NCBI GenBank assembly: GCA_020809425.1
Contig: JAGGDC010000001.1
Location: 1,178,001-1,242,000 of the forward strand
Direction of reading: 5' to 3'
Length of the DNA: 64,000 bases
Source: Candidatus Synoicihabitans palmerolidicus
GTDB lineage: Bacteria; Verrucomicrobiota; Verrucomicrobiia; Opitutales; Opitutaceae
Under the pieces are notes generated by a model, which saw nothing but the letters and a program-made list of their open reading frames with translations, was not told the DNA's origin and did no database searches. Positions within the stretch are counted from its first letter, which is position 1. Each line of letters starts with the position of its first letter. A program made the translations under genes and the position numbers. Below are positions 17,683 through 27,005 of this stretch, piece after piece.

Positions 17683-18543
17683 ATGCCCGGGATTAACCTC
17701 CAGATCATGCAAAGCAGTAGTATCGCCACCTCCTCTTCGCCCATGCCACGTGCGGCTGGGCTCTCGGCGCTGCTGCATCTCACGATGTTGGGAACGTTGC
17801 TCTTCGTGGCGTGGTGGTCGCAGTTAAAGGATGAAGATCCACCGGATACGTTTGAGGTGGTTGAAGGCCCCGACGATGACTTTGCGGCCCCGGAGGCACC
17901 CAGAATCGAAACTCCGTCGGTCCAGCTCGATTTACCCAAATCGTTGCCGCCGAAGCCTCGGCCTCAGCTCACAATTATCGAACGAGTTCCCGAGCCACCG
18001 CCCAAAGTTGTTCAACCGAAGCCGAAACCCCAGCCCGCGCCGCCTAAAATCGAGGCCGTTCCAGAGAAATCCCTGATTCAGAAAATTGAGCCAGAGCGGC
18101 AGAAGGTGACGTATGATCAATTCCGCGACGAACATGGCGCACCCAAGCCTCAGAGAGTCAAGAAACCGCAACCGATCAAGATCAAGAGCATCGATACGAC
18201 TCTGATATTCGATTTCACGTCTAATAAGGTCACTGTAGGAGCCGGGGGCACGGCGATGTCTTCGAGCGAGTTGGATTTGTCGAAACGCTACATTGCTTTT
18301 ATTATTCAATGTGTCCGGCAGTCGATGGAGGCGGCGGGGGTGACGGAACTCCGCGACGCTGGATTGCAGTTTAGTGTGAGTCTGGACGGCGTGATTTCCG
18401 ACGTAGAGATTTCCCGGTCTTCCGGCAGCGGCACATTCGATCGGGCAGTGCTGGCAGCGATTCGTTCCAGTCGTGGCATCGGGCCGCCTCCCACGGGACG
18501 AGCGGAGCGATTCAGTATCGTAATCCGCATGAGTGGTACCTAG
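17683..18543 (+). CDS. TonB/TolA-like protein
   Basis: Start ATG 17683 is chosen because it clears the upstream stop (ATG 17707 is an alternative). A membrane segment GLSALLHLTMLGTLLFVAWWS lies near residues 27-47. Then comes a Pro/Lys-rich periplasmic linker (PPKPRPQ, VQPKPKPQPAPPK) and a C-terminal domain with SVSLDGVISDVEISRSSGSGTFDRAV. The last is a TonB/TolA C-terminal pattern of conserved strand, helix and strand. It would bridge the inner-membrane motor encoded by the two upstream genes to an outer-membrane receptor. The operon ends at a strong hairpin at 18581. Confidence 0.85.
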   Translation: MPGINLQIMQSSSIATSSSPMPRAAGLSALLHLTMLGTLLFVAWWSQLKDEDPPDTFEVVEGPDDDFAAPEAPRIETPSVQLDLPKSLPPKPRPQLTIIERVPEPPPKVVQPKPKPQPAPPKIEAVPEKSLIQKIEPERQKVTYDQFRDEHGAPKPQRVKKPQPIKIKSIDTTLIFDFTSNKVTVGAGGTAMSSSELDLSKRYIAFIIQCVRQSMEAAGVTELRDAGLQFSVSLDGVISDVEISRSSGSGTFDRAVLAAIRSSRGIGPPPTGRAERFSIVIRMSGT

Positions 18544-18580
18544 CCGACCGTTTATCTTGGCGACGCGACCATCAAACAAA

Positions 18581-18602
18581 AAGCCACCTCTGAAGGTGGC
18601 TT
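18581..18602 (+). terminator. Bidirectional hairpin terminator
   Basis: AAGCCACCT (18581-18589), loop CTGA, AGGTGGCTT (18594-18602): nine perfect pairs. It lies between the end of the TonB operon and the end of a minus-strand tRNA gene, so it can stop transcription from both sides. An A-rich stretch precedes it, which is the U tract for the tRNA transcript. Confidence 0.8.
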
Positions 18603-18608
18603 AAAAGT

Positions 18609-18684
18609 TGGTGGACCCTAGCGGGATCGAACCGCTGACCTCCTCAATGCCATTGAGGCGCTCTTCCAGCTGAGCTAAGGGCCC
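18609..18684 (-). tRNA. tRNA-Ala (anticodon GGC)
   Basis: Reverse-complement reading gives a 76-base cloverleaf. The acceptor stem GGGCCCT pairs with AGGGTCC, including the G3-U70 pair that identifies alanine tRNAs. The D arm contains AGCTCAGCTGGAAGAGC, and the anticodon stem CCTCA/TGAGG carries the loop ATGGCAT (anticodon GGC). The T arm contains GGTTCGATCC. The 3' CCA is encoded. It stands alone, with a hairpin directly downstream. Confidence 0.97.
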
Positions 18685-18747
18685 GGGGGGGAAAAGGGAC
18701 AATCAAAGTTGGAGAGGTGAACGCAAGGAGTTTTTAAAACTGGGGAG

Positions 18748-19536
18748 TTAATTTACGTTCCGCGGTTGTGCCTCATCAGACTCATCCCGGTGGTTCGGGA
18801 GACAATTATCTCGGTAAAAGCGGGTGAGGGTTTCCTGCCAGCGCCTTTCACCTTCTTCGCGTCGACGGACGGAGCGATATTCCCGTTCGCCGGCCACAAA
18901 GATGAACGCGAACAGCGCCATACCCAGCCAGGGAGGAGGGGAGAACATCAGACCCATCGCCGCCATTCCGCCGAGAGATAGCAGTTTCCCCGAAGTCGCA
19001 GCCCAACGTGTGGCACCCAGATAGGGCAATCGCATCGCCAGCAACGCTCGGACTACGCGGTCTCCGTCCATCGGGAATATTGGCAACAGATTAAATAAAC
19101 CCATCACGACGTTCATAGCTGTGAGATGTCGGGCGAATTCCGGCACTGTCAGCGGAAATAGCAACGGATCCCAGTCCGCGGGGAAGCGAGTGCCCGCCGC
19201 GAATAGAACGAGCACCAAGAGCAAATTCCCCGCCGGTCCCGCGAAGGCAATGAGCAGTTCTTGGCGGGGGTTTTGGGGAATTCGATCAAACTCGGCCATA
19301 CCACCGATGGGTAGGAGTAGGATGCGAGGCACGCGCACGCCAAAGCGCTGCGCGGTAAAAGCGTGACCCAGTTCGTGAGCCACGACACAATTAAAGGCCG
19401 CAATCATAAACGCCGTTATCCACGCTAAACCGAACCCGCCCGCAGCGCTCCAACCTTCCCTGCCGACATAGACCAAAAGGATTAAAAAAGACCAGTGAAG
19501 CGCCAGCGGAATCCCGCTCAACCGACACAAGTGCAT
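18748..19536 (-). CDS. Site-2-protease-like M50 zinc metalloprotease
   Basis: Start ATG 19536 (MHLCRLSGIPLALHWSF), the usual opening of the rhomboid-size M50B group. The zinc motif HELGH lies at about residues 55-59, in AFNCVVAHELGHAFTAQRFG. The third ligand is in NLLPIFPMDGDRVVRALL (NxxPxxPxDG). Several hydrophobic helices surround the active site, with a charged cytoplasmic tail. Family members cleave membrane substrates such as anti-sigma factors. No adjacent substrate gene is obvious; the next gene right is an NtrC-like regulator on the opposite strand. Confidence 0.88.
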   Translation of the reverse strand: MHLCRLSGIPLALHWSFLILLVYVGREGWSAAGGFGLAWITAFMIAAFNCVVAHELGHAFTAQRFGVRVPRILLLPIGGMAEFDRIPQNPRQELLIAFAGPAGNLLLVLVLFAAGTRFPADWDPLLFPLTVPEFARHLTAMNVVMGLFNLLPIFPMDGDRVVRALLAMRLPYLGATRWAATSGKLLSLGGMAAMGLMFSPPPWLGMALFAFIFVAGEREYRSVRRREEGERRWQETLTRFYRDNCLPNHRDESDEAQPRNVN

Positions 19537-19628
19537 TGACCACCGTAACACGGGGACTAATCAGGGCCCTATTCGACTCCGGTTGCCAGAACGTTTCTGC
19601 GCGACTCAAACAACTTTATTTCGCTCCA

Positions 19629-21150
19629 TGTCTGACGCTGCCTCCAATCCCGCCACGAACCTGATCATCGATGATGACGATGAAATTCGCTACCTCTCGG
19701 ACGTGTGCTCTCGTCGGGAAACTACACCATCAAGGAGGCTTCCAGTGGTGAAGAAGGGGGGGCGGCGGTTAAAAAAGGTCCGTTCCCTGATCTGATTTTC
19801 TTGGATATCCGCAGGGGGGGGGATGAGCGGTATCGAAGCCTTGCAACACATCAGGGGCGCGAATTCGAAACAATTGGTCGTGCTTATGACAGCTTTTGGC
19901 ACCGCCCAGACGGCCATTGAGGCGATGAAATTTGGGGCGTTCGATTACATCATGAAACCGTTCGACCCCGCCAAGGTCGTGTCATTGGCGGAGACGGCGC
20001 GGCAGACGAACCGGGAAATGAGCGCGGTTGGCGACTACAAGCCCACGATTAATAGTGAGGACTACAAAGAGGGGATTGTCGGATCCTCCGCCCCGTGCAG
20101 GAGGTCTTCAAGATCATCGGTCAGGTCACTGCCAGTGATGTTACGGCCATGATCACGGGAGCGAGTGGCATAGGTAAAGAATTGGTGGCCAGGTCGATAT
20201 GGAAGCACAGTCATCGCTCCGCCAAGCCTTTCATCGCCGTCAATTGTGCCGCGATTCCGGATAATTTGATCGAGAGCGAACTCTTTGGTCATGAAAAGGG
20301 CTCGTTTACCGGAGCCACCGAACAAACGGATCGGCAAGTTTGAGCTTTGCGACGGCGGCATCATCTTTCTGGACGAAATCGGTGACATGGCACTTGCCAC
20401 GCAGACGAAAATTCTGCGCGTGCTGCAACAGGAAGAGATTCAACGCGTCGGAGGCACGGAAACCCTCAAGGTAGATGTCAGAATCATCGCCGCGACCAAC
20501 AAGAATTTAGAGGAAATGGTTCCAGCAAAAGAATTTAGAGAGGATCTCTACTATTGGTTGAACGTAGTGCGGATTAAAATGCCTCCGCTTCGGGAACGTT
20601 CAGACGATATTCCTCAAATTGTGGCTTTCTGCCTACAGAATCTCGTGAAGCAGCGTAAGACACGGGTATCCAAAGTGTCACCCGAAGCCATCGATGTACT
20701 TATGCGTCACCGCTGGCACGGGAATGTGCGCGAGTTGGAGAATGTGATTTATCGGAGTGCGGTTATCGCGCAGGGCGACACGATTATTCCCAAAGATCTG
20801 CCGATCGAGATTCGGTCCGCCGTGGGAACCTCGACCCCGTTTGACGAATCGCCCGCCGCTCCCCCATGGCCGCGGTGGAGACTGCTCCGACCTTGATGAC
20901 TGGGGCGACTGAAACTGCCGTAGCAACGCCATCTGTTCCGGCGGGAGAGTTTTCTTTGAAGTCGGCGTTTGATTTCCTCGAGGCATCGCTTAGCGGGGCG
21001 GATGAACCGATCCTAAACCGAATTGAACGAGAGATGGTCACCCGTGTTTTGGCGGCATCGGCTGGCAACCAGGCGCAAGCTGCTGAACGTCTGGGCATGA
21101 CTCGGACCACTCTTCGTAAACGTATCGAAGCCTTCGGCCTGAAAAACTGA
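19629..21150 (+). CDS. NtrC-family sigma-54-dependent response regulator (frame broken)
   Basis: Start ATG 19629. The receiver domain begins [15 protein letters not shown] and shows the phosphoacceptor strand LIFLDIR near 19795-19810. There a run of G (19814-19822) replaces the expected MPGM codons and shifts the frame. The reading resumes [46 protein letters not shown]. The AAA+ domain has Walker [17 protein letters not shown], the sigma-54 loop as GSFTGA (normally GAFTGA), Walker [13 protein letters not shown] and [12 protein letters not shown] Fis-type helix-turn-helix ([20 protein letters not shown]) closes the protein. At least four shifts occur (near 19690, 19815, 20090 and 20330, plus 20870). 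I read these as errors; the full domain set is present. Confidence 0.8.
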
Positions 21151-21182
21151 TCCGAGTCGGGAGGGTATAATTGCAGGGACGA

Positions 21183-22172
21183 TTAATCTGAGTAGCCGTC
21201 TGGGTTTTGGCTATGCCAAGCCCACGCCGTGGCGACGATGGGTTCGATGGAGGAGTATTTAACCTCCCACCCGAGTTCCGCTTTGGCTGTGGACGAGTCG
21301 GCGTAGAGTGCCGGAGGGTCCCCGGCGCGACGAGGCGCAAACTCGAGGGGGACTTTTTTCCCTGACACTTTTTCGACTGCGTTGATCACTTCGAGGACGG
21401 AAGTAGGGGTACCGGTGCCGAGATTGTAGAACAGTCCCGTTCCGGGTTCAGACAATTTATCGAATGCCGCGATATGGGCACGGCTCAGATCGTCGACGTG
21501 CACGTAATCACGCAAGCAGGTCCCGTCTGGAGTCGGGTAATCGTCGCCAAACACTTTTAGCGCGGGTCGCCGTCCCATGGCGGCATCGATGGCCAAGGGG
21601 ATGAAATGTGTCTCAGGATCGTGGGCTTCACCGATCGTGGCGTCTTCTGCCGCGCCGGCGGCGTTGAAGTAGCGGAATGCGGCGAAACTCATTCCGTGGG
21701 CGTGCGCAACGGCTTTGAGCGCGTTCTCGATGTCGAGTTTGGTCTGGCCGTAGGGATTGATCGGAGCCTGAGAAAGGTCCGCGGTGATCGGCATTTTTTC
21801 CGGAATACCGAAGGTCGCGCAGGTTGAAGAGAAGACGAAACGCTTCACATTTTTGGCCAACATCGTCTCCAACAGACGCAAGGTCGCCACGACATTGTTA
21901 AAATAGTATTTGAGCGGATCGGTGACTGATTCACCAACATACGCGAAGGCCGCGAAGTGCCTGACGAGGTCAATTTTCTCATCCTCCAGCACGCGGCCTA
22001 CTAATGGCGAATCCCCTAAATACCTGTAATAGAGATGGATATCGTCGGATATAGCGGTGCGATGTCCGGAAATTAGGCTGTCGAGCACCACTGGGCGATG
22101 CCCCGCAGCAACCAACTGCCGCACACAATGACTGCCGATATAACCGGCACCGCCAACAACAAGCACGTTCAT
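21183..22172 (-). CDS. galE: UDP-glucose 4-epimerase
   Basis: Interconverts UDP-glucose and UDP-galactose for exopolysaccharide or LPS sugars. Start ATG 22172 gives 329 residues. The NAD motif GGAGYIGSHCVRQL is at the N-terminus. The catalytic Ser/Thr region is FSSTCATFG, and the Tyr-Lys pair is in INPYGQTKLDIE. RYFNAAGA, YPTPDGTCLRDYVHVDDL and FYNLGTGTPTSVLEV are classical GalE motifs. The frame is intact and of normal length. It diverges from the ketoacyl synthase gene at 22228 across 55 bases, so the two promoters lie back to back. Confidence 0.93.
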   Translation of the reverse strand: MNVLVVGGAGYIGSHCVRQLVAAGHRPVVLDSLISGHRTAISDDIHLYYRYLGDSPLVGRVLEDEKIDLVRHFAAFAYVGESVTDPLKYYFNNVVATLRLLETMLAKNVKRFVFSSTCATFGIPEKMPITADLSQAPINPYGQTKLDIENALKAVAHAHGMSFAAFRYFNAAGAAEDATIGEAHDPETHFIPLAIDAAMGRRPALKVFGDDYPTPDGTCLRDYVHVDDLSRAHIAAFDKLSEPGTGLFYNLGTGTPTSVLEVINAVEKVSGKKVPLEFAPRRAGDPPALYADSSTAKAELGWEVKYSSIEPIVATAWAWHSQNPDGYSD

Positions 22173-22227
22173 TATCGAGGCTTGTATTGCCATATGAACC
22201 CACTTGGCTAGCGGTTTTTCCCTTAGC

Positions 22228-23472
22228 ATGTCGTATCCACTCCCGCGCATCGTGATTACCAGTATCGGTCTCACCGCTCCAAACGGCAATTCCTTGGCTG
22301 ATTATCGTCAAAACTTACTGAACGGAGTTTCCGGCGTTCAGCCCTTGGATGTGCGCTACATGGGCAAGTGCCTGGCGGGGGTCTGTGATTTTGATCCGCT
22401 CAAATACCAGAAACGCAAGGAAGTCCGGGTTGGCACCCGTGCGGGCTCCATTTCGATTTACTGCGCCCGTGAAGCGGTCGCGGATGCTGGTTGGGATATG
22501 GACGCACTCGAACGCGACCGAATTGGCATCTACATCGGCACAACCGAGCACGGCAACGTCGAGACGGAGAACGAGATCTACGCGATTTCACAATTCAACT
22601 ACGACACCAAGTATTGGTCACACTATCACAATCCGCGGACGGTGGCGAACAACCCGGCAGGGGAAGTTTCCCTCAATCTTGGAATCACGGGACCGGCCTA
22701 TGCCATCGGAGCGGCGTGTGCCGCCGGTAATCTCGGACTCATCCATGCCACGCAAATGTTGCGTTTGGGCGAAGTGGACCAGGCGATTTGCGGGGGAGTG
22801 AGTGAAAGCATCCACACTTTCGGAATTTTTGCGGGATTCAAATCCCAAGGCGCGTTGGCGACCCACGAAGATCCCGCCAAGGCTTCGCGACCTTTTGACA
22901 AGGATCGGAATGGTATCGTGGTTTCAGAGGGTGGGGCACTTTATACCTTGGAGCGGTTGGATGATGCCCAGAAGCGGGTGGCCAGGATTTATGGCGAGAT
23001 CGCCGGTTACTGTGTGAACAGTGATGCCAGTGACTACGTGCTTCCGAATCCGACCCGCCAAACCGAGTGCGTGCGAAAGGCGCTGCGTTCGGCCGGTATG
23101 GAGGCCGCAGACATTCACATTGTGAACACCCATGCCACCGCGACGCCTCAAGGCGATATTCAAGAGTGTGGGGCTTTGCGGGACGTGTTTGGTGAAGGGT
23201 GTCCGGATACCAATATCAACAATACGAAGAGCTTCATTGGCCACGCCATGGGAGCCGCCGGGGCCCTTGAATTGGCGGGCAACATTCCGTCATTTGGCGA
23301 TCTGGTGGTTCATCCCACGATCAACGTCGACAACCTCGACCCTCAGTGCGCTTTACCGGGGCTCGTCATCAATCAGCCCAAGTCGGTTGCGAAGGTCGAT
23401 ACGATCCTCAACAATTCCTTTGGTATGCTCGGGATAAATTCCACGTTGATCGTGAAGCGGTTTATCCCCTAA
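22228..23472 (+). CDS. Beta-ketoacyl-ACP synthase (KAS I/II type)
   Basis: Start ATG 22228 (MSYPLPRIVITSIGL); an upstream TTG is less likely. The 414-residue thiolase-fold protein has the active-site Cys in AIGAACAAGNLGLIHA, and the two His residues in VNTHATATPQGD and SFIGHAMGAAGALELAG. It elongates acyl chains by decarboxylative condensation with malonyl-ACP. It resembles FabF but is set in an accessory cluster, with its own carrier protein 18 bases downstream. The cluster also has two flavin desaturase/reductase genes, a dehydratase, an enoyl reductase and OleA/OleB. It therefore probably serves a specialised chain rather than housekeeping fatty acids. The frame is intact. Confidence 0.92.
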   Translation: MSYPLPRIVITSIGLTAPNGNSLADYRQNLLNGVSGVQPLDVRYMGKCLAGVCDFDPLKYQKRKEVRVGTRAGSISIYCAREAVADAGWDMDALERDRIGIYIGTTEHGNVETENEIYAISQFNYDTKYWSHYHNPRTVANNPAGEVSLNLGITGPAYAIGAACAAGNLGLIHATQMLRLGEVDQAICGGVSESIHTFGIFAGFKSQGALATHEDPAKASRPFDKDRNGIVVSEGGALYTLERLDDAQKRVARIYGEIAGYCVNSDASDYVLPNPTRQTECVRKALRSAGMEAADIHIVNTHATATPQGDIQECGALRDVFGEGCPDTNINNTKSFIGHAMGAAGALELAGNIPSFGDLVVHPTINVDNLDPQCALPGLVINQPKSVAKVDTILNNSFGMLGINSTLIVKRFIP

Positions 23473-23490
23473 CTCTCCCGTTTACGCCCA

Positions 23491-23748
23491 ATGACCAAAG
23501 AAGAAACCAAGCAGGTGATGATCGACATTATTGCCGATGTCGCTTCCGACGAAGATTTTACAAATATCAAGCCGGACGTGCGCCTGCGTGATCAACTCGA
23601 GCTCGATTCGATGGATTTCCTCGATATCGTGATGGAACTGCGCAAGCGGCACAATATCGAGGTGCCAGAGGCGGAGTATCCGCAGCTCGCTTCGCTCGAC
23701 AGTTGTGCGGAGTATTTGACGCCTAAATTCGAGGCTTTGGGCAAGTAA
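23491..23748 (+). CDS. Acyl carrier protein
   Basis: The 85-residue acidic protein carries the phosphopantetheine attachment Ser in LELDSMDFLDIVMEL (Ser at about residue 40). The four-helix layout is usual. It starts 18 bases after the ketoacyl synthase and the pair ends at an intrinsic terminator. The sequence around the helix 2 region (DSMDFLDIVMELRKRHNIEVPEAEYPQ) differs from housekeeping AcpP (DSLDxVELVMALE) and fits carrier proteins of secondary or specialised lipid pathways. It most likely hands chains to the enzymes encoded at 24012-30212. Confidence 0.93.
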   Translation: MTKEETKQVMIDIIADVASDEDFTNIKPDVRLRDQLELDSMDFLDIVMELRKRHNIEVPEAEYPQLASLDSCAEYLTPKFEALGK

Positions 23749-23778
23749 TCGTACGTTATTTGTCGAATCGATTATGCA

Positions 23779-23807
23779 CCGAGCTGCTTTCGAGCGCTCG
23801 GTTTTTT
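23779..23807 (+). terminator. Intrinsic terminator after the ACP gene
   Basis: CCGAGC (23779-23784) pairs with GCTCGG (23796-23801) and is followed by six T (23802-23807). It separates the KAS-ACP pair from the flavoenzyme genes, which must then have their own promoter in 23808-24011. Confidence 0.75.
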
Positions 23808-24011
23808 GTGGTCACTCCCTATTCATCACTTGTTCGGTGAGGAGCAAATTGAGCTGGGACCATAGAGGGAATTCACCGGCAGATCTATAAACGCTTTTTA
23901 GGCAAATGGAGTAGAGAGGTAGGGGTTGCGCGGGAAGCGATTGAAGAAGCAACTCGGGACCGGATCTTCATTTCAACCTCGAGCTTGCCGAGGTGACAGA
24001 GGACCTTCTTT

Positions 24012-25448
24012 TTGGACTACTTGAATACCTCTTCGCACTACGACGTCGTGATTATCGGAGCTGGCATGTCCGGAGTGGCTGCGGGCATCCGGTTGGCTCA
24101 TTTTGGTCAAAAGGTCTGTATCTTTGAGCGCCACAATGCGGTGGGTGGGCTCAACAGTTTTTACAGCCAAAGTGGGCGGAAGTTTGATGTCGGACTACAT
24201 GCGTTGACTAATTTCGTGCGCCCCGGCGTGAAAGGGACCCCTCTGACCAAGCTCCTGCGTCAGCTACGTATCCAGCGCGACGAGTTTCAGTTGGCGGAAC
24301 AAAAACGATCACGCGTAGCGTTTGGTCCCAGTGGCGAGGTTTCGCTCAATTTCACCAATGACTTTGAGGTTTTTGAGAGCGAGATTGCCCGTGCTTTTCC
24401 GGCTCAAATTGATGGATTCGGGAAACTCGTAGAAGCGATCCGCACCTATGACGATGTGAGCCTCGGCGCCCAGCCGGTATCCGCTCGTGCGGTCGTGAAA
24501 TCTTTCATCGGCGACGCCCAGTTGGAGGACATGCTATTTTGTCCGGTGATGTACTACGGAAGCGCCCAGGAGCGGGACATGGAGTTTGGTCAGTTTGTGA
24601 TCATGTTTAAAGCGCTGTTTTTGGAGGGGTTTGCCCGACCCTTTGATGGAGTGCGGGTGATCCTCCGGGTCCTCGCGGACAAATACCGCGCCGCAGGGGG
24701 AGAGCGGCGGATGAAATGCGGCGTGCGCAAGATCATCAGCACGCAAGAGCGTGCCACGGCGGTTGAGCTCGATACGGGCGAAGTCATAACCGCAAATCAC
24801 ATTCTCTCTTCCGTCGGTGGTCCGGAGACCGAGCAGTTGTTGGAATCTACGGTGACGACGGCGCATACGTCTCCGGTGGGGGCCCTTTCTTTCGTCGAGA
24901 CTATCACCATTCTGAACCAGCAACCCCGGGAGTTGGGGTGGGGCGATGACACCATTGTGTTTTTCAATGACTCGGAGCGTTTCGACTACACGGCGGCTCA
25001 AGACCAAGTGGATCCGCGCAGTGGAGTTATCTGTTTTCCCAATAATTTTGCCTATGCCGACGGTCAGGAACTGCCCGAAGGCGTTTTTCGGTGCACGTGT
25101 TTGGCGAACTATGGCGAATGGAAGCGATTGGAGGAGCGCGATTACCAGGCTGCAAAAGCGTGTTGGTTTGGTATCATGCAAGCGAGTGCCCGGCGATTCC
25201 TGCCCACGGTGAGTAATGAGACGCTGGCCCAGAATACGCTGGCCACGGATATGTTTACGCCACGAACCGTGGAAAAATTTACAAGACACTTCGGAGGGGC
25301 AATCTACGGCTCTCCTCTCAAACATCGCCAAGGTCGTACCGCCTTGGAGAATGTTTACCTCTGCGGGACGGACCAAGGATTTCTGGGCATCATCGGAGCG
25401 ATGTTGAGTGGAATTTCGATGGCAAACTACCACATCCTGCGAGGGTGA
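24012..25448 (+). CDS. CrtI/retinol-saturase-like FAD-dependent oxidoreductase (first copy)
   Basis: The 478-residue protein starts at TTG 24012, with AGAGG about ten bases upstream; the next ATG would remove the FAD motif. The dinucleotide-binding site is YDVVIIGAGMSGVAAGI, followed by FERHNAVGGLNSFY. A second flavin-contact region lies near the C-terminus (ENVYLCGTDQGFLGIIGAMLSGISMAN). The family includes phytoene desaturases and all-trans-retinol 13,14-reductases, which add or remove hydrogens on polyene chains. Two such genes beside an ACP, KAS and FAS-type enzymes suggest they work on acyl or hydrocarbon chains, not necessarily carotenoids: no phytoene synthase is nearby. The frame is intact. 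Confidence 0.8.
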   Translation: MDYLNTSSHYDVVIIGAGMSGVAAGIRLAHFGQKVCIFERHNAVGGLNSFYSQSGRKFDVGLHALTNFVRPGVKGTPLTKLLRQLRIQRDEFQLAEQKRSRVAFGPSGEVSLNFTNDFEVFESEIARAFPAQIDGFGKLVEAIRTYDDVSLGAQPVSARAVVKSFIGDAQLEDMLFCPVMYYGSAQERDMEFGQFVIMFKALFLEGFARPFDGVRVILRVLADKYRAAGGERRMKCGVRKIISTQERATAVELDTGEVITANHILSSVGGPETEQLLESTVTTAHTSPVGALSFVETITILNQQPRELGWGDDTIVFFNDSERFDYTAAQDQVDPRSGVICFPNNFAYADGQELPEGVFRCTCLANYGEWKRLEERDYQAAKACWFGIMQASARRFLPTVSNETLAQNTLATDMFTPRTVEKFTRHFGGAIYGSPLKHRQGRTALENVYLCGTDQGFLGIIGAMLSGISMANYHILRG

Positions 25449-25534
25449 GGTACATTCTAACCCGCGTTTGAGAGGGTGGGGCGAGCCGCTAAACCGAGTT
25501 GAAGCATTGTGAAAACCGGGGTTGCGCTCGGATT

Positions 25535-25548
25535 GTGAAGGTCTTCAC
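25535..25548. promoter_or_regulatory. Palindrome just upstream of the second flavoenzyme operon
   Basis: GTGAAG (25535-25540), GT, CTTCAC (25543-25548): six-base perfect arms, 12 bases before the ATG at 25560. It covers the place where a ribosome-binding site would be, so it could be an operator or an RNA hairpin that limits translation. No regulator is identified. Confidence 0.3.
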
Positions 25549-25559
25549 TGGTTCGCTTC

Positions 25560-27005
25560 ATGGCTTACGACTGGCTAAAAGGTGTCGACGATGAGTATGA
25601 CGTCATCGTCATCGGCAGCGGCTTGGGCGGCTTGACCGGGGCTAACTACCTCGCGAAAGCTGGCCACAATGTACTGTTGCTCGAGCATCACTATCAATTT
25701 GGTGGCCTCGCCACTTGGTTCACCCGCAAGGGCGGGCACATTTTTGATATTTCCCTGCATGGGTTTCCCATGGGGATGAAAAAATCGTGCCGAAAATATT
25801 GGTCCAAGGAGATCTCGGATTCCATCGTACAGCTGAAGGACGTGCGGTTTGTGAATCCGCAAATGGACGTTTGGACCGACTTCACGCGGGAGGATTACAC
25901 GCGAGTGCTGGTCGAACAGTTCAAGGTGGACCGCGATATCGTGGAGGGATTCTACGATCACCTGCGGTCGATGAATTTTTACGACAACAATCCGGAGACC
26001 ACGGGTGGGATGTTTGAGCGGTTCTTCCCCGGACGTCCGGATGTGCATCGGTTACTCATGGAGCCTATTACCTATGCCAACGGGTCCACGCCCGAGGACC
26101 CGGCGATTACCTTCGGCATCGTCTTCTCAAACTTCATGGGGGCGGGGGTCTATATCTTTCAAGGAGGCTCCGATTTACTCATCAAAAAAATGGTCAAGGA
26201 ACTGAAGGCGAATGGCGTCGAATGCCGGAAGCACGTGTTGGTTGATCGAATTCTGGTGGAAGAGCAAAACGGGCGCAAAGTCGCCGCAGGCGTGGTCGCC
26301 GGAAACGGCCGGACCATCCGTGCCAAGGCCGTGTTGTCCAACGCCAACATTAAAAATACCGTGCTGCGGTTGGCCGGACGGGAGAATTTCTCCTCCGAAT
26401 ACGTGGCCGCCACCGAAGCCGTGCGCATCAACACGAGTTCCTGCCAAGTTTACTTCGGGATTCGCAAAGGCGAGTCGATCCCTCAAATTGGGGATTTGGT
26501 ATTCACCTCCGAAGCGCCTCATTACAGCAGTGAAGAGTTGGTGGATTTCCACACGACCAGCCGAACTTTCTCAGTTTACTATCCAGAGACCCGTCCCGGT
26601 AGCGAATGCTACACGGTGGTGGCGTCGTTGAATGGCAAATATCCGGACTGGAAAAATCTCTCCGAAGAGGCGTACGCCACGAATAAAAACCGTTTGATCG
26701 AGGAGGCGTTGGTATCGTTGGAGAAGTACATTCCCGATGTGAGAGCTAAAATTGACTGGATGGAGGCGGCCACGCCGCGGACGATCGAGCGCTACACGAC
26801 GCACATGGCAGGGACTTCATTTGGCACCAAGTTTGAAGGACTCAAGGTCTCGATGGATTTATCCGCTGAGCTCCCCGGGCTGTATCACGCAGGCTCCGTG
26901 GGAATTATCATGTCGGGCTGGTTGGGCACGATTAACTACGGGGTGATCACAGCCAACAAGATCGACAAAGTCCTGTTCCAAGCCCGTCAATCCGTCGCAT
27001 CATGA
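25560..27005 (+). CDS. CrtI/retinol-saturase-like FAD-dependent oxidoreductase (second copy)
   Basis: The 481-residue protein has the FAD motif [19 protein letters not shown] at residues 13-31, then [14 protein letters not shown] and [11 protein letters not shown]-terminal [17 protein letters not shown] closes the flavin site. It is similar in length and layout to the enzyme encoded at 24012 but clearly diverged, so it is a paralogue rather than a recent duplicate. It opens a tightly packed operon. Its stop overlaps the dehydratase start by four bases, and dehydratase, enoyl reductase, OleA and OleB follow with overlaps or gaps of a few bases. It is probably a polyene or enoyl-chain desaturase or saturase in that pathway. 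Confidence 0.8.
   Translation: MAYDWLKGVDDEYDVIVIGSGLGGLTGANYLAKAGHNVLLLEHHYQFGGLATWFTRKGGHIFDISLHGFPMGMKKSCRKYWSKEISDSIVQLKDVRFVNPQMDVWTDFTREDYTRVLVEQFKVDRDIVEGFYDHLRSMNFYDNNPETTGGMFERFFPGRPDVHRLLMEPITYANGSTPEDPAITFGIVFSNFMGAGVYIFQGGSDLLIKKMVKELKANGVECRKHVLVDRILVEEQNGRKVAAGVVAGNGRTIRAKAVLSNANIKNTVLRLAGRENFSSEYVAATEAVRINTSSCQVYFGIRKGESIPQIGDLVFTSEAPHYSSEELVDFHTTSRTFSVYYPETRPGSECYTVVASLNGKYPDWKNLSEEAYATNKNRLIEEALVSLEKYIPDVRAKIDWMEAATPRTIERYTTHMAGTSFGTKFEGLKVSMDLSAELPGLYHAGSVGIIMSGWLGTINYGVITANKIDKVLFQARQSVAS

Noticed and set aside
24534..25433. 299-codon antisense frame opposite the first flavoenzyme
   Set aside because: It mirrors a well-supported FAD enzyme and lacks recognisable domains.
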